The position numbers and the translations under genes are program-made. From NCBI GenBank assembly GCA_034926225.1, contig JAYFRF010000001.1, positions 372,001 to 436,000 on the forward strand: 64,000 nucleotides of DNA. The letters are read 5' to 3'. Position 1 is the first letter of the stretch. Each line of letters begins with the position of its first letter. Below the pieces are notes generated by a model. The model saw nothing but the letters and a program-made list of their open reading frames with translations, had not been told where the DNA came from and did no database searches. The DNA is from JAAZKA01 sp034926225 (GTDB lineage Bacteria > Bacillota > Clostridia > Oscillospirales > QAMX01). Shown piece by piece: positions 46,337-54,487 of this stretch.

Positions 46337-47098
46337 ATGGCTAAAACATGGTATCCCGTTATCGATTACCTGACCTGTGAGGAGTGCGGAACTTGTGTCG
46401 CGAAATGCCCTCACGGTGTATACGACACGGCGAAAGCACCATCCCCTGTTGTAATGAACCCCGAATCCTGTATTGACCATTGCCATGGATGCGGCAACCG
46501 CTGTCCTGTCGGAGCAATAACTTATGTAGGAGATGACACCGGTTGGACACCGCCGAACGGAGCGCAAACGGCGGATAAACCCTGCTGTTCCTGCGGATGT
46601 GAAATAACACAGGGAAAGAAGGTTATTATTGAGTATCTCTATCTTGATCTAAAGACCTGCGACCGTTGCATCGGCACCGACAACGTTCTTGACGAGGTGA
46701 TGCTGACGCTTACTCCCGCCCTTAAGCTTGCAGGTTACGAAGTTGAATATAAGAAAATCGGGATGGAGACGGCGGAGCTTGCCGCGCAGTATAGGTTTCT
46801 TTCCTCTCCAACGATCCGTGTAAACGAGCAGGACATCTGTCAATCGGTTGCTGAAAACAGCTGCGGCTGCTGCAGTGAAATCAGCGGAGCCGATGTGAGT
46901 TGCCGGGTATTTGAGTATAATGGGGAAACATTTGAAGTACCTCCGAAAGAAATGCTAGCCGAAGCCATCCTCGAAACCATATTTGGGCAAGGCAACTCCG
47001 GCTGTACCTGTAAAGCTTACGAATTGCCTGAAAACCTGAAAGCTTTTTTTGCTGGGAAGAAAGATAAAAAATGCTCTTGTGGAGTTAATTGCTGCTGA
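46337..47098 (+). CDS. Ferredoxin-DUF2703 fusion protein
   Basis: A 253-residue Cys-rich cytoplasmic protein. Residues 1-62 hold two 4Fe-4S motifs: C14-x2-C17-x2-C20-x3-C24 and C45-x3-C49-x2-C52-x3-C56. Then CCSCGC (83-88), a DUF2703 domain (about 95-215) with C108-x2-C111 and CGCC 176-179, and a tail ending CSCGVNCC. DUF2703 resembles thioredoxin-like proteins and is found near arsenic genes. I infer electron or thiol transfer within the operon, possibly metal buffering. ATG 46337; its stop overlaps the start of the membrane thioredoxin (TGATG). Confidence 0.85.
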   Translation: MAKTWYPVIDYLTCEECGTCVAKCPHGVYDTAKAPSPVVMNPESCIDHCHGCGNRCPVGAITYVGDDTGWTPPNGAQTADKPCCSCGCEITQGKKVIIEYLYLDLKTCDRCIGTDNVLDEVMLTLTPALKLAGYEVEYKKIGMETAELAAQYRFLSSPTIRVNEQDICQSVAENSCGCCSEISGADVSCRVFEYNGETFEVPPKEMLAEAILETIFGQGNSGCTCKAYELPENLKAFFAGKKDKKCSCGVNCC

Positions 47099-47628
47099 TG
47101 GATAATAAGAAAAAGCTGCTGTTGAAAATACTTGTTCCGGTATTGATCGCGGTAGTATTTATTGCTATTTGGATAGTCAAAACACATCCCATGTCTGCCT
47201 CCATTGATGACCAAACCGGGAATACTGCGGATTATGTGCTTGAGGCAACATCAATTGATTTGGAAACGCTGAAAGAATATGGGCTCCCGATCATAATTGA
47301 TTTTGGAGCTGATACATGTATTCCATGTAAAGAAATGGCTCCTGTCCTGAAAACCTTGAATTCGGAAATGCAAGGTAAAGCAATCATTAAATTCGTAGAT
47401 GTCTGGAAATACAGCGAAGTGGCAAAGGATTTTCCTATTCAGGTAATACCGACACAAGTATTCTTTAACGCAGACGGGACGCCATATGTACCAAGCGACG
47501 ATATCGAAATACAGTTTGATAAGTACAGCTACAAGGATACCGGTAAACACGCCTTTACGGTGCATCAAGGCGGTTTGAATGAAGATCAGATGCGGGAGAT
47601 TCTCGCCGACATGGGGGTAACCCAGTGA
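47098..47628 (+). CDS. Membrane-anchored thioredoxin-like protein
   Basis: A 176-residue protein with an N-terminal membrane helix (about 8-29) and an extracytoplasmic thioredoxin fold with active site ADTCIPCKEM and cis-Pro in VIPTQVFF. A TlpA/ResA-like thiol reductase is likely, fed by the CcdA membrane carrier encoded next. ATG 47098 overlaps the previous stop. A TTG at 47089 in frame is less likely. Confidence 0.85.
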   Translation: MDNKKKLLLKILVPVLIAVVFIAIWIVKTHPMSASIDDQTGNTADYVLEATSIDLETLKEYGLPIIIDFGADTCIPCKEMAPVLKTLNSEMQGKAIIKFVDVWKYSEVAKDFPIQVIPTQVFFNADGTPYVPSDDIEIQFDKYSYKDTGKHAFTVHQGGLNEDQMREILADMGVTQ

Positions 47629-48314
47629 CGGTTATTCTGGAGAGCCTATCTGAACTTATAACATATAGCGGCTGGTTGGCACCTCTGCTTGCGCTTGTAG
47701 CCGGAATGCTTACATCAATTACACCTTGTGCGCTATCCAGCATACCGCTTGTAGTTGGATATGTGGGCGGTATAAGTCAGCGTGATACCAAAAGAGCTTT
47801 CTGGCTATCAGTCACTTTTGCGGGAGGTGCGGCTGTAACCTTTACTGTGCTTGGCGTGGCTGCTTCTCTTGCCGGACGTTTAATGGGTATTTCAGCGTCG
47901 TGGTGGTATATTATTCTGGGCGCACTGATGATTCTGATGGCTTTGCAAACCTGGGGTATCTTTGAAATCATCCCGTCGAGCTATCTTATTTCAAAAAATA
48001 CTAAGAAGGGATTTGCGGGTGCATTCATCGCCGGAATTCTCGGTGGAATCTTTTCCTCGCCTTGCTCCACACCTGTGCTTATTGCGTTACTTGCCATTGT
48101 CGCCGGAAAAGGTAGTATTGTTTGGGGCATACTGTTATTGCTGATGTATTCAATCGGGCATGGCATACTCGCTATTGTCGCCGGAACTTCGATAAGCTTT
48201 GTGCAGAAGCTGTCTTCCAGCGAAAGATACGGTAAAGCAAGTACCGTATTGAAAACTATAACAGGCGCTCTAATTTTACTCATAGGTTTTTATATGTTCT
48301 ATCTTGGATTCTAA
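47625..48314 (+). CDS. ccdA: CcdA-type thiol:disulfide membrane carrier
   Basis: A 229-residue protein with six membrane helices. The two halves carry the Pro-Cys redox motifs SITPCALSS (about 21-29) and SSPCSTPVL (about 143-151). CcdA passes electrons from cytoplasmic thioredoxin across the membrane to an outside thioredoxin-like protein. GTG 47625 overlaps the stop of the membrane thioredoxin (GTGA), which is its likely partner. Confidence 0.9.
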   Translation: MTVILESLSELITYSGWLAPLLALVAGMLTSITPCALSSIPLVVGYVGGISQRDTKRAFWLSVTFAGGAAVTFTVLGVAASLAGRLMGISASWWYIILGALMILMALQTWGIFEIIPSSYLISKNTKKGFAGAFIAGILGGIFSSPCSTPVLIALLAIVAGKGSIVWGILLLLMYSIGHGILAIVAGTSISFVQKLSSSERYGKASTVLKTITGALILLIGFYMFYLGF

Positions 48315-48337
48315 TATTATAAAAGGAGATATTTATT

Positions 48338-48688
48338 ATGGCACTGTTTGGAAAGAAAACCAATAACGAAAAAACTTCCTCCTGCTGTTGCGGTGGAAAC
48401 TGCAATGCGGAAAGTATGTCAAAAGCGCAAAGCGCAAAAAAAGAAGGCGCATCCGTAAAGGTATTGGGCAGCGGCTGTGCTAAGTGCAATCAGCTTGAAG
48501 CGGCGACAAAAGCCGCATTGGAGCAGCTTGGTATGGATACGACGATTGACCATGTGACTGACTTTTCACAGATCGCGGCTTATGGCATCATGACAACGCC
48601 TGCCCTTGTCGTAGACGGGAAAGTCGTCTCATATGGCAAGGTTTTGAAAACCGAGGAGGTCGTGAAGATTCTGCAAAAAATCAGATAG
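48338..48688 (+). CDS. Small thioredoxin-like protein with Cys-rich N-terminus
   Basis: A 116-residue protein. The N-terminal tail has SSCCCGGNC (Cys16-18, 22), followed by the compact thioredoxin domain of the Thioredoxin_3 / redox-active disulfide type with active site GSGCAKCNQ (Cys47, Cys50) and cis-Pro in MTTPALVVDGK. It is cytoplasmic and may hand electrons to CcdA or to ArsC. ATG 48338 follows AAAGGAG. The Cys-rich tail is an extra not needed for a thioredoxin and could bind As(III). Confidence 0.87.
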   Translation: MALFGKKTNNEKTSSCCCGGNCNAESMSKAQSAKKEGASVKVLGSGCAKCNQLEAATKAALEQLGMDTTIDHVTDFSQIAAYGIMTTPALVVDGKVVSYGKVLKTEEVVKILQKIR

Positions 48689-48705
48689 AATCAGGAGGCT
48701 TTCAT

Positions 48706-49755
48706 ATGGGAAAGGGCAAAAATGCCGGGCTCGGATTTTTTGAAAAATATCTCACGCTGTGGGTCATTCTGTGTATGATCGTAGGCGTGTTGATCGGTAA
48801 ATTCCTTCCCGGCATCCCCGGGTTTCTCGGACGCTTCGAGTATGCCAATGTATCCATACCGATTGCCATACTCATCTGGCTTATGATCTATCCCATGATG
48901 CTGAAGGTTGATTTTCAAAGCATTAAAAATGTGGGTAAAAATCCAAAAGGACTGTTCGTAACATGGGTGACCAACTGGTTGATAAAGCCGTTTACTATGT
49001 TCGGTATCGCCTGGCTGTTTTTCTATGTTATTTTCAAAAATCTTATCCCTGCAGAGCTTGCAAAGGACTATTTGGCAGGCGCAATACTTCTTGGTGCCGC
49101 TCCCTGTACGGCAATGGTATTTGTATGGAGTCATCTGACAAAAGGAAACGCCGCATATACCGTGGTGCAGGTTGCAACCAATGACTTGATTATTCTTATT
49201 GCTTTTACTCCGATCGTTGCATTTCTGCTTGGAGTCGGCGGCGTATCTATTCCGTGGGACACGTTGATTTTATCGGTAGTTCTGTTCGTTGTCATTCCTC
49301 TGGCAGGCGGAGTGATAACACGAAACTATATTACGAGGAAGCACGGTCTGGAATATTTCCAAAACCGATTTATACCGAAATTCGGAAATGTCACAATCAT
49401 TGGCCTTCTTTTAACCTTAGTCATTATTTTTTCTTTCCAGGGCGATATTATCCTGAGTAATCCTCTGCATATTATTGTGATTGCCGTGCCCCTTATCATA
49501 CAAACATTCCTTATTTTCTTCATTGCTTATCTTTCATGCAAGGCGTTAAAACTGCCACATGATATTGCCGCACCGGCTGGTATGATCGGCGCGTCTAATT
49601 TCTTTGAGCTAGCGGTCGCGGTTGCAATTTCTCTTTTCGGCACACAAAGTCCTGCCGCGTTAGCAACCATAGTAGGCGTCCTTACAGAAGTGCCTGTCAT
49701 GCTAATACTTGTCAGAATAGCCAATAACACGAAAGGTTGGTTTAAGCATGAGTAA
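48706..49755 (+). CDS. acr3: ACR3-family arsenite efflux transporter
   Basis: A 349-residue, ten-helix bile-acid/arsenite/riboflavin superfamily protein. LLGAAPCTAMVFVWSHL (about 124-141) carries the essential Cys and flanking residues of ACR3; a later conserved region is GMIGASNFFELAVAVAIS. It exports As(III) (perhaps Sb(III)) using the proton gradient. ATG 48706 follows AGGAGG by seven bases; it overlaps arsC by eight bases. Confidence 0.95.
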   Translation: MGKGKNAGLGFFEKYLTLWVILCMIVGVLIGKFLPGIPGFLGRFEYANVSIPIAILIWLMIYPMMLKVDFQSIKNVGKNPKGLFVTWVTNWLIKPFTMFGIAWLFFYVIFKNLIPAELAKDYLAGAILLGAAPCTAMVFVWSHLTKGNAAYTVVQVATNDLIILIAFTPIVAFLLGVGGVSIPWDTLILSVVLFVVIPLAGGVITRNYITRKHGLEYFQNRFIPKFGNVTIIGLLLTLVIIFSFQGDIILSNPLHIIVIAVPLIIQTFLIFFIAYLSCKALKLPHDIAAPAGMIGASNFFELAVAVAISLFGTQSPAALATIVGVLTEVPVMLILVRIANNTKGWFKHE

Positions 49756-50149
49756 ACCAAAAGTTGCGTTTATCTGTGTCCACAACTCCTGTCGAAGCCA
49801 GATTGCCGAAGCGCTGGGAAAACACCTTGCCGCCGATGTGTTTGAAAGCTATTCTGCGGGTACCGAACTGAAAGACCGCATTAACCCTGATGCGGTTCGG
49901 CTTGTAAAACAGCTTTATGGGATTGATATGGAGCAAAGTCAGCGTCCCAAGCTGCTCGCGGACATTCCGCCAGTGGATGTAGTCGTGACAATGGGCTGCA
50001 ACGTGCAGTGTCCGTTCCTGCCCAGCAAACGCCGCGAAGACTGGGGCTTAGATGATCCGACAGGGACGCCCGATGATGAATTTGTTGACGTGATAAAAAA
50101 AATCGAATCAAAAATCCAGTCATTGAAAGCTGAACTCGCTTTTTTTTAA
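49748..50149 (+). CDS. arsC: Arsenate reductase, low-molecular-weight phosphatase type
   Basis: A 133-residue thioredoxin-coupled reductase converting arsenate to arsenite. The phosphatase loop CVHNSCRS has nucleophile Cys10 and Arg16 (CX5R); resolving cysteines are Cys84 and Cys88 in TMGCNVQCPFLP; the general-acid Asp lies in LDDPTG. This is the Bacillus pI258 type that uses a Cys triad and thioredoxin. It ends the operon; its As(III) product is removed by ACR3. Confidence 0.95.
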   Translation: MSKPKVAFICVHNSCRSQIAEALGKHLAADVFESYSAGTELKDRINPDAVRLVKQLYGIDMEQSQRPKLLADIPPVDVVVTMGCNVQCPFLPSKRREDWGLDDPTGTPDDEFVDVIKKIESKIQSLKAELAFF

Positions 50150-50204
50150 GTTATGTTAAATTATCAACCCCAATTTGCGGTGACAGGGAAGGATAACAAT
50201 ATAA

Positions 50205-50248
50205 ATGACAAGGCACTCTGCGAAATTATCCGCAGGGTGCCTTGTCAT
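50205..50248 (+). terminator. Terminator of the arsenic operon
   Basis: An 18-bp stem with one T-G pair (50205-50222 with 50231-50248) and an 8-base loop, 56 bases after arsC. Confidence 0.75.
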
Positions 50249-50398
50249 ATTAAGCTGTGCACTCGGCAAAAGGAATCGGATAGTACCACTTCTTTGGTTT
50301 CCCGTCTTTCCATATATCCTAGACTTCTTTTCGGAAGTTAATGTAAACAATACAGCTTCCATCGGAAAGAGTCGGTCATCATACCGATACGGGATGGC

Positions 50399-51634
50399 TT
50401 AATGTCTCGTTAGTATCTTGCTGTCCTCCAGCAGACTTTCTATCGACTCAAAACCCAGCCTGTGCAGGATCTCAATCACATACGGATTGTCAGCCGGGGT
50501 AGGATAGGTCGCCTGCGCGGCGTAATCGTCCACGTGCTTCCTGCCCTGCTCCTTGTCTATGATAGCTTTGGGGCCTCCCACGCACCCTCCCACGCAGCCC
50601 ATGCCCTCGTAGAAGTTCGCGTTTGTTTTGCCCGCAAGCAAGTCATTGATCATAGCCCTGCAAGCCGGCACACCGTCTGCCTTCTGGGTACGTATTTTGA
50701 TATCCCTGTCGGGACTGATGCGCTCCAGCGTCTGACTGACCGCTTCGCTAACCCCTCCCGCCTTCGCATATATGCGTCCCGCGCGTGAGGAGTGGTCACG
50801 CTCGCTTTCCTCCATTTCGGCGGGGTTGATCCCCATCGCTTCGAAGATGTCGCGCATTTCCTGAAAGGTGAGCACAAAATCCACCGCGTCGGCTATATCC
50901 GCCTCGCGCGCCTCCGCCTTTTTTGCGATACAGGGACCGACGAAAACAGTGAGCGCGTCGGGGTGCAGGTGTTTGATCGTTCGTCCGCAGGCCACCATCG
51001 GAGAGACGGAGCTTGGAACATGGGACATCAGCTGGCTGTATATCTTACGTATCATGGCAATCCATATCGGGCAGCAGCAACTGGTAAGCTGGTAGTCCTT
51101 TTCCGTCTTGATCATACGGTCGAACTCCAGCGCTTCCTTGAGGGTGAGCATATCCGCGAATAAAGCGACCTCTATCATGCCATCAAAGCCCGCTGCTTTT
51201 ATGGCGGAGCGCAGCTTACCCGGGGTTACCTCACTGCTGAACTGTCCGAGGAAAGCGGGTGCGACGAGGGCGTATGTCAATCCGGTATGGTCCTTCATTG
51301 CGGACAGGGTTGCGACGGCGTCCTTGCTTGTCACCAGCTTCTGCGCCTTGCAGGAGTCCACGCATACGCCGCATCCGATGCATTTGTTCTTATCGATGCC
51401 GATTCCGCCTTTGCCGTCCGGCAGGATGGCGTCGAACAAGCAGCGGCGGGAGCACTCCTTGCGTTCCTCCATCGAACAGGAGCAGTCCTCGGTACGAAGA
51501 ACCACAGGATACTTTTTGGGATTCAGCAGACAGTCAAGCTGATCGACGCACAGCTCGTCTCCATTCTGCGCAAGATCCTTACCGTTTACCGCGAGATTCA
51601 GCTTACCGTAATAAAGTTTTTCAAAATCGGTCAT
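50399..51634 (-). CDS. [FeFe]-hydrogenase-like Fe-S protein
   Basis: A 411-residue protein with an N-terminal Cys-rich part (CSCSMEERKECSRRC and KCIGCGVCVDSCKAQKL, about 90-107) and an H-cluster-type C-terminal domain. Motifs compare with HydA: SCCCPIW (L1 normally TSCCPxW), VGPCIAKKAEA (L2) and EGMGCVGGCVGGP (L3), with GGVSEAV before it. The H-cluster Cys are largely kept but L1 is shifted by one Cys. This fits a sensory (group C/D-like) or otherwise diverged member more than a bidirectional HydA; no hyd maturases are here. ATG 51634 follows AGGAGG by five bases. Confidence 0.85.
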   Translation of the reverse strand: MTDFEKLYYGKLNLAVNGKDLAQNGDELCVDQLDCLLNPKKYPVVLRTEDCSCSMEERKECSRRCLFDAILPDGKGGIGIDKNKCIGCGVCVDSCKAQKLVTSKDAVATLSAMKDHTGLTYALVAPAFLGQFSSEVTPGKLRSAIKAAGFDGMIEVALFADMLTLKEALEFDRMIKTEKDYQLTSCCCPIWIAMIRKIYSQLMSHVPSSVSPMVACGRTIKHLHPDALTVFVGPCIAKKAEAREADIADAVDFVLTFQEMRDIFEAMGINPAEMEESERDHSSRAGRIYAKAGGVSEAVSQTLERISPDRDIKIRTQKADGVPACRAMINDLLAGKTNANFYEGMGCVGGCVGGPKAIIDKEQGRKHVDDYAAQATYPTPADNPYVIEILHRLGFESIESLLEDSKILTRH

Positions 51635-51740
51635 TGTTCCTCCTCTTTGCACTTATTAAAAATGATATTACAATATTACAATCAATTATGTAAATAGACA
51701 GCTGACCTCTTACATTCGGGAGGTGGGCATTTCGCTGGCA

Positions 51741-51779
51741 TACCCACAATATACAAGAGTCTATTGTATATTGTGGGTA
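51741..51779 (-). terminator. Terminator of the enolase-ferredoxin unit
   Basis: A perfect 16-bp stem (51741-51756 with 51764-51779) and 7-base loop downstream of the ferredoxin gene. Confidence 0.65.
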
Positions 51780-51824
51780 CGTTGCCACGAAAAAGCTAAA
51801 GTGATTAATGCGGTATTGCCTTCA

Positions 51825-52013
51825 CTATTCCACCGTAATAACGGACACCGGGCAGCTGTCCTGAGCCTGGGTGGCGGTATCCTCGGCTTCGGAAGGAATA
51901 GAATCGGAGTAAACCTCCGCCCTTCCATCGTCTGCCATCCTGAAAACCTCGGGGCACAACTCGGTGCAGAGTCCGCAGCTTATGCAGCCGTCGCGGTCAA
52001 TTGTTGCTTTCAT
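51825..52013 (-). CDS. 4Fe-4S ferredoxin
   Basis: A 62-residue single-cluster ferredoxin with Cys-x2-Cys-x2-Cys-x3-Cys-Pro in GCISCGLCTELCPEVF (about 10-25) and a fourth-region Cys in DSCPVSVI near the end. It may carry electrons for the nearby hydrogenase-like protein. Starts at 52013 or at an ATG two codons upstream; both have a weak ribosome site. Only 34 bases separate it from the enolase stop, with no hairpin between. Confidence 0.9.
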   Translation of the reverse strand: MKATIDRDGCISCGLCTELCPEVFRMADDGRAEVYSDSIPSEAEDTATQAQDSCPVSVITVE

Positions 52014-52047
52014 AATCATACATCATTTCTTTCATTTGAAATTTGTT

Positions 52048-53331
52048 TTATCGATTTGAAATGGAAAAGCAGTCCCTGCCCGGATATTTTGCGGATGCAC
52101 CTAAAAGACGCTCAATCCTGAGCAGGCGGTTGTACTTAGCCACTCTCTCGCTGCGGCAGGGTGCTCCGGTTTTTATCTGTCCGGAGTTTGTCGCCACAGC
52201 GAGGTCTGCTATTGTTGTATCCTCCGTCTCACCGGAACGGTGAGATATGATTGCTGTATAACCTGCCCTGTGAGCTGTCTTTATAGCGTCCAGCGTTTCG
52301 GAGAGTGAGCCGATCTGGTTGAGCTTGACAAGGATAGAGTTGCCGCAGCCAAGCTCTATCCCCTTCTTGAGACGCGCAGAGTTGGTGACGAACAAGTCAT
52401 CCCCCACAAGCTGGAGGGAGCTGCCCACCGCATCCGTCAGCAGCTTCCAACCATCCCAGTCCTCCTCAGCGAGCGCGTCTTCTATGGACACTATTGGATA
52501 GGACGAGGACAGCTTCTTCCAGTAAGTTATAAGCTCCTCGGTGGTAAAGTTTTTCCTCTTTTTGGGAAGCGTGTATCCGTTCGGGTTCTTCCATTCGCTG
52601 CTGGCAGCGTCAAGCGCGAGGACAAAATCCTCCTGCGGTTTGTAACCCGCGGCGGACACGGCATCGAGGATTAGATCCAGAGCTTCCGCGTCGCTCTCAA
52701 GATCGGGAGCGAAGCCGCCCTCGTCACCCACGGCCGTCGCGAGTCCCTTACTCCTCAGTAAAGAAGCGAGCTTGTGGTAAACCTCCGTGCACCAGCGAAG
52801 TCCCTGACCAAAGGAGGACGCGCCGACCGGCATGATCATGAATTCCTGAATGTCCATGTTGTTAGAGGCATGTGCCCCGCCGTTTAGAATATTCATCATA
52901 GGCACAGGCAGCGTGTCCGCTCCAACGCCACCGATAAAACGGAAGAGGGGCATTGCACAGGACTCGGCGGCAGCCCTCGCGCTTGCTAGCGACACGGCGA
53001 GGATAGCGTTGGCGCCAAGTCCCGACTTATCGTCGGTCTTGTCCGCCTGCAGCATAGCGCTGTCCACCGCGGCTGTGTCGCGTGCGTCCAGTCCCATCAC
53101 CGCGTCGGAGAGGATGGTGTTTACATTTCGCACTGCCTTGAGGACTCCTTTGCCGGTGAAGCGTGACTTGTCCCCGTCGCGCAACTCTTTGGCCTCATAT
53201 ATTCCGGTAGACGCTCCGCTCGGGACTGCTGCTGTGCCGCAGTATCCCCCGTCTAACTCGACAGTGGCCTCTAGTGTGGGGTTCCCCCGTGAATCTATTA
53301 TTTCCATTGCATAGACTTTTTTAATTTTCAT
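52048..53331 (-). CDS. eno: Enolase
   Basis: A 427-residue glycolytic enzyme converting 2-phosphoglycerate to phosphoenolpyruvate. Motifs: EIIDSRGNPT (N-terminus), PSGASTG, Mg2+ ligands Asp in LALDAASSEW, IVSIEDALAEEDW and QLVGDDLFVTN, catalytic Lys in LVKLNQIGS, and SHRSGETED near the C-terminus. Length is normal. ATG 53331 follows AGAGGT. It is separate from other glycolytic genes and may share a transcript with the upstream coiled-coil gene and the downstream ferredoxin. Confidence 0.97.
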   Translation of the reverse strand: MKIKKVYAMEIIDSRGNPTLEATVELDGGYCGTAAVPSGASTGIYEAKELRDGDKSRFTGKGVLKAVRNVNTILSDAVMGLDARDTAAVDSAMLQADKTDDKSGLGANAILAVSLASARAAAESCAMPLFRFIGGVGADTLPVPMMNILNGGAHASNNMDIQEFMIMPVGASSFGQGLRWCTEVYHKLASLLRSKGLATAVGDEGGFAPDLESDAEALDLILDAVSAAGYKPQEDFVLALDAASSEWKNPNGYTLPKKRKNFTTEELITYWKKLSSSYPIVSIEDALAEEDWDGWKLLTDAVGSSLQLVGDDLFVTNSARLKKGIELGCGNSILVKLNQIGSLSETLDAIKTAHRAGYTAIISHRSGETEDTTIADLAVATNSGQIKTGAPCRSERVAKYNRLLRIERLLGASAKYPGRDCFSISNR

Positions 53332-53405
53332 ATCACTTTTTACCTCTCTCCCTATAATATTTAACCGATTTATTTTCTCTCGGTTAACCTCGGGTCTTAG
53401 CTCCC

Positions 53406-54062
53406 CTACTCCTTGTCTTGTGACACCTCCTTGAAAAACTCCTCCACGCTCCGTCCACTCGCCTTCAACATCGCAACTAATTCCCGGACTTTCGCCTCTT
53501 CCGCCATCCTTGCTTCCTTCTTTTCTTTGCGTACGGTGCGAGCGCGTTCCAATGCAGCCACCCTCGCTTGCTGACGTTCTTCGGGTGACAGCTTCGGTGC
53601 CTTAACCACGGGTGGTTTTGAAGGACGGTTCTGGAGCTCAACCAGCGTGCTCTTCTTCGCTTGAGCGTCATTCAGCGCTTTCGTTGACTTTTCCAAAGCG
53701 ATGCGCCTCTCTTCCAGCGCAGCCTGTGTCTTTGCTATAAGAGTGACGCGTGATTCGTTAAGCTTGGTGAGACGAGCTATATTGTCATCAACCGCTGCTA
53801 ACCGCTCTGATATAGTGGGATAATGACGTTTCGATGTTTTTGGCTCGTTTGGCGCAGTCGCCGGAGTGTCGGCAACAGCTTCAAGCACCGGGGTTGGTTC
53901 GAATTTAGCTTCACTTGTGTTTTTCACGGAAGCCGGCACTGTGTTCCCTACGTCCTTACGTGACCGGCCGCGGCGCTTCGGCGCTGTATTTTCTGCTGTA
54001 ATCGGGGAATCCGTTGTGATGTTCTTCTCTGCTCCCACTGCGTTATTCATTTCTTGTGACAT
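53406..54062 (-). CDS. Charged coiled-coil protein of unknown function
   Basis: A 218-residue protein without signal peptide or membrane helix. The N-terminal ~85 residues are low-complexity and basic/Pro-Thr-rich (PKRRGRSRKD). The middle (about 90-150) has coiled-coil repeats (DDNIARLTKLNESRVTLIAK, EERRIALEKSTKAL) and the rest is highly charged, rich in Arg/Lys/Glu/Ala. It could bind nucleic acid. The family is not recognised. The ATG at 54062 has AGGAG 11 bases upstream. It lies 74 bases before enolase on the same strand. Confidence 0.6.
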   Translation of the reverse strand: MSQEMNNAVGAEKNITTDSPITAENTAPKRRGRSRKDVGNTVPASVKNTSEAKFEPTPVLEAVADTPATAPNEPKTSKRHYPTISERLAAVDDNIARLTKLNESRVTLIAKTQAALEERRIALEKSTKALNDAQAKKSTLVELQNRPSKPPVVKAPKLSPEERQQARVAALERARTVRKEKKEARMAEEAKVRELVAMLKASGRSVEEFFKEVSQDKE

Positions 54063-54487
54063 ATTAATACCGCTCCTCATATTAGTATTTTTTTATGAAT
54101 TAATTTTTATCGATCAGAATCTAATCAGGTTCTGTTTGATCATCGGATTCAACAGCCTTATAATGATTCTATTATAACCATATACGGGATAATTTACAAT
54201 AGTTTCTAAGAAATTAGAGCTAATAACTGCGGTTAAGATTAAGAGGCTTAATAATGCGAATGCGGTTGTATCCGTCATCAATCGGTACAATACTATTGTA
54301 TTGCCGATTTTGTCTTGCATTTTATAGATATATGGTATATGATACTTATAAGTGTGACAGCACGTACAAAACATGATGCAATAATGCTTGACGAGCATGG
54401 AACTACCCGGCTGGATCGAAGATGCAGGATGACATTTAGATATAGGATATAACTCCATATAATATCCGGTGTCAATGGAGGATTAAT
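54063..54487. other. Intergenic region between divergent genes
   Basis: A 425-base AT-rich gap between the coiled-coil gene and the FAD oxidoreductase. It presumably holds both promoters, but no clear -35/-10 pair or strong hairpin stood out, and there is no convincing gene. Confidence 0.5.
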
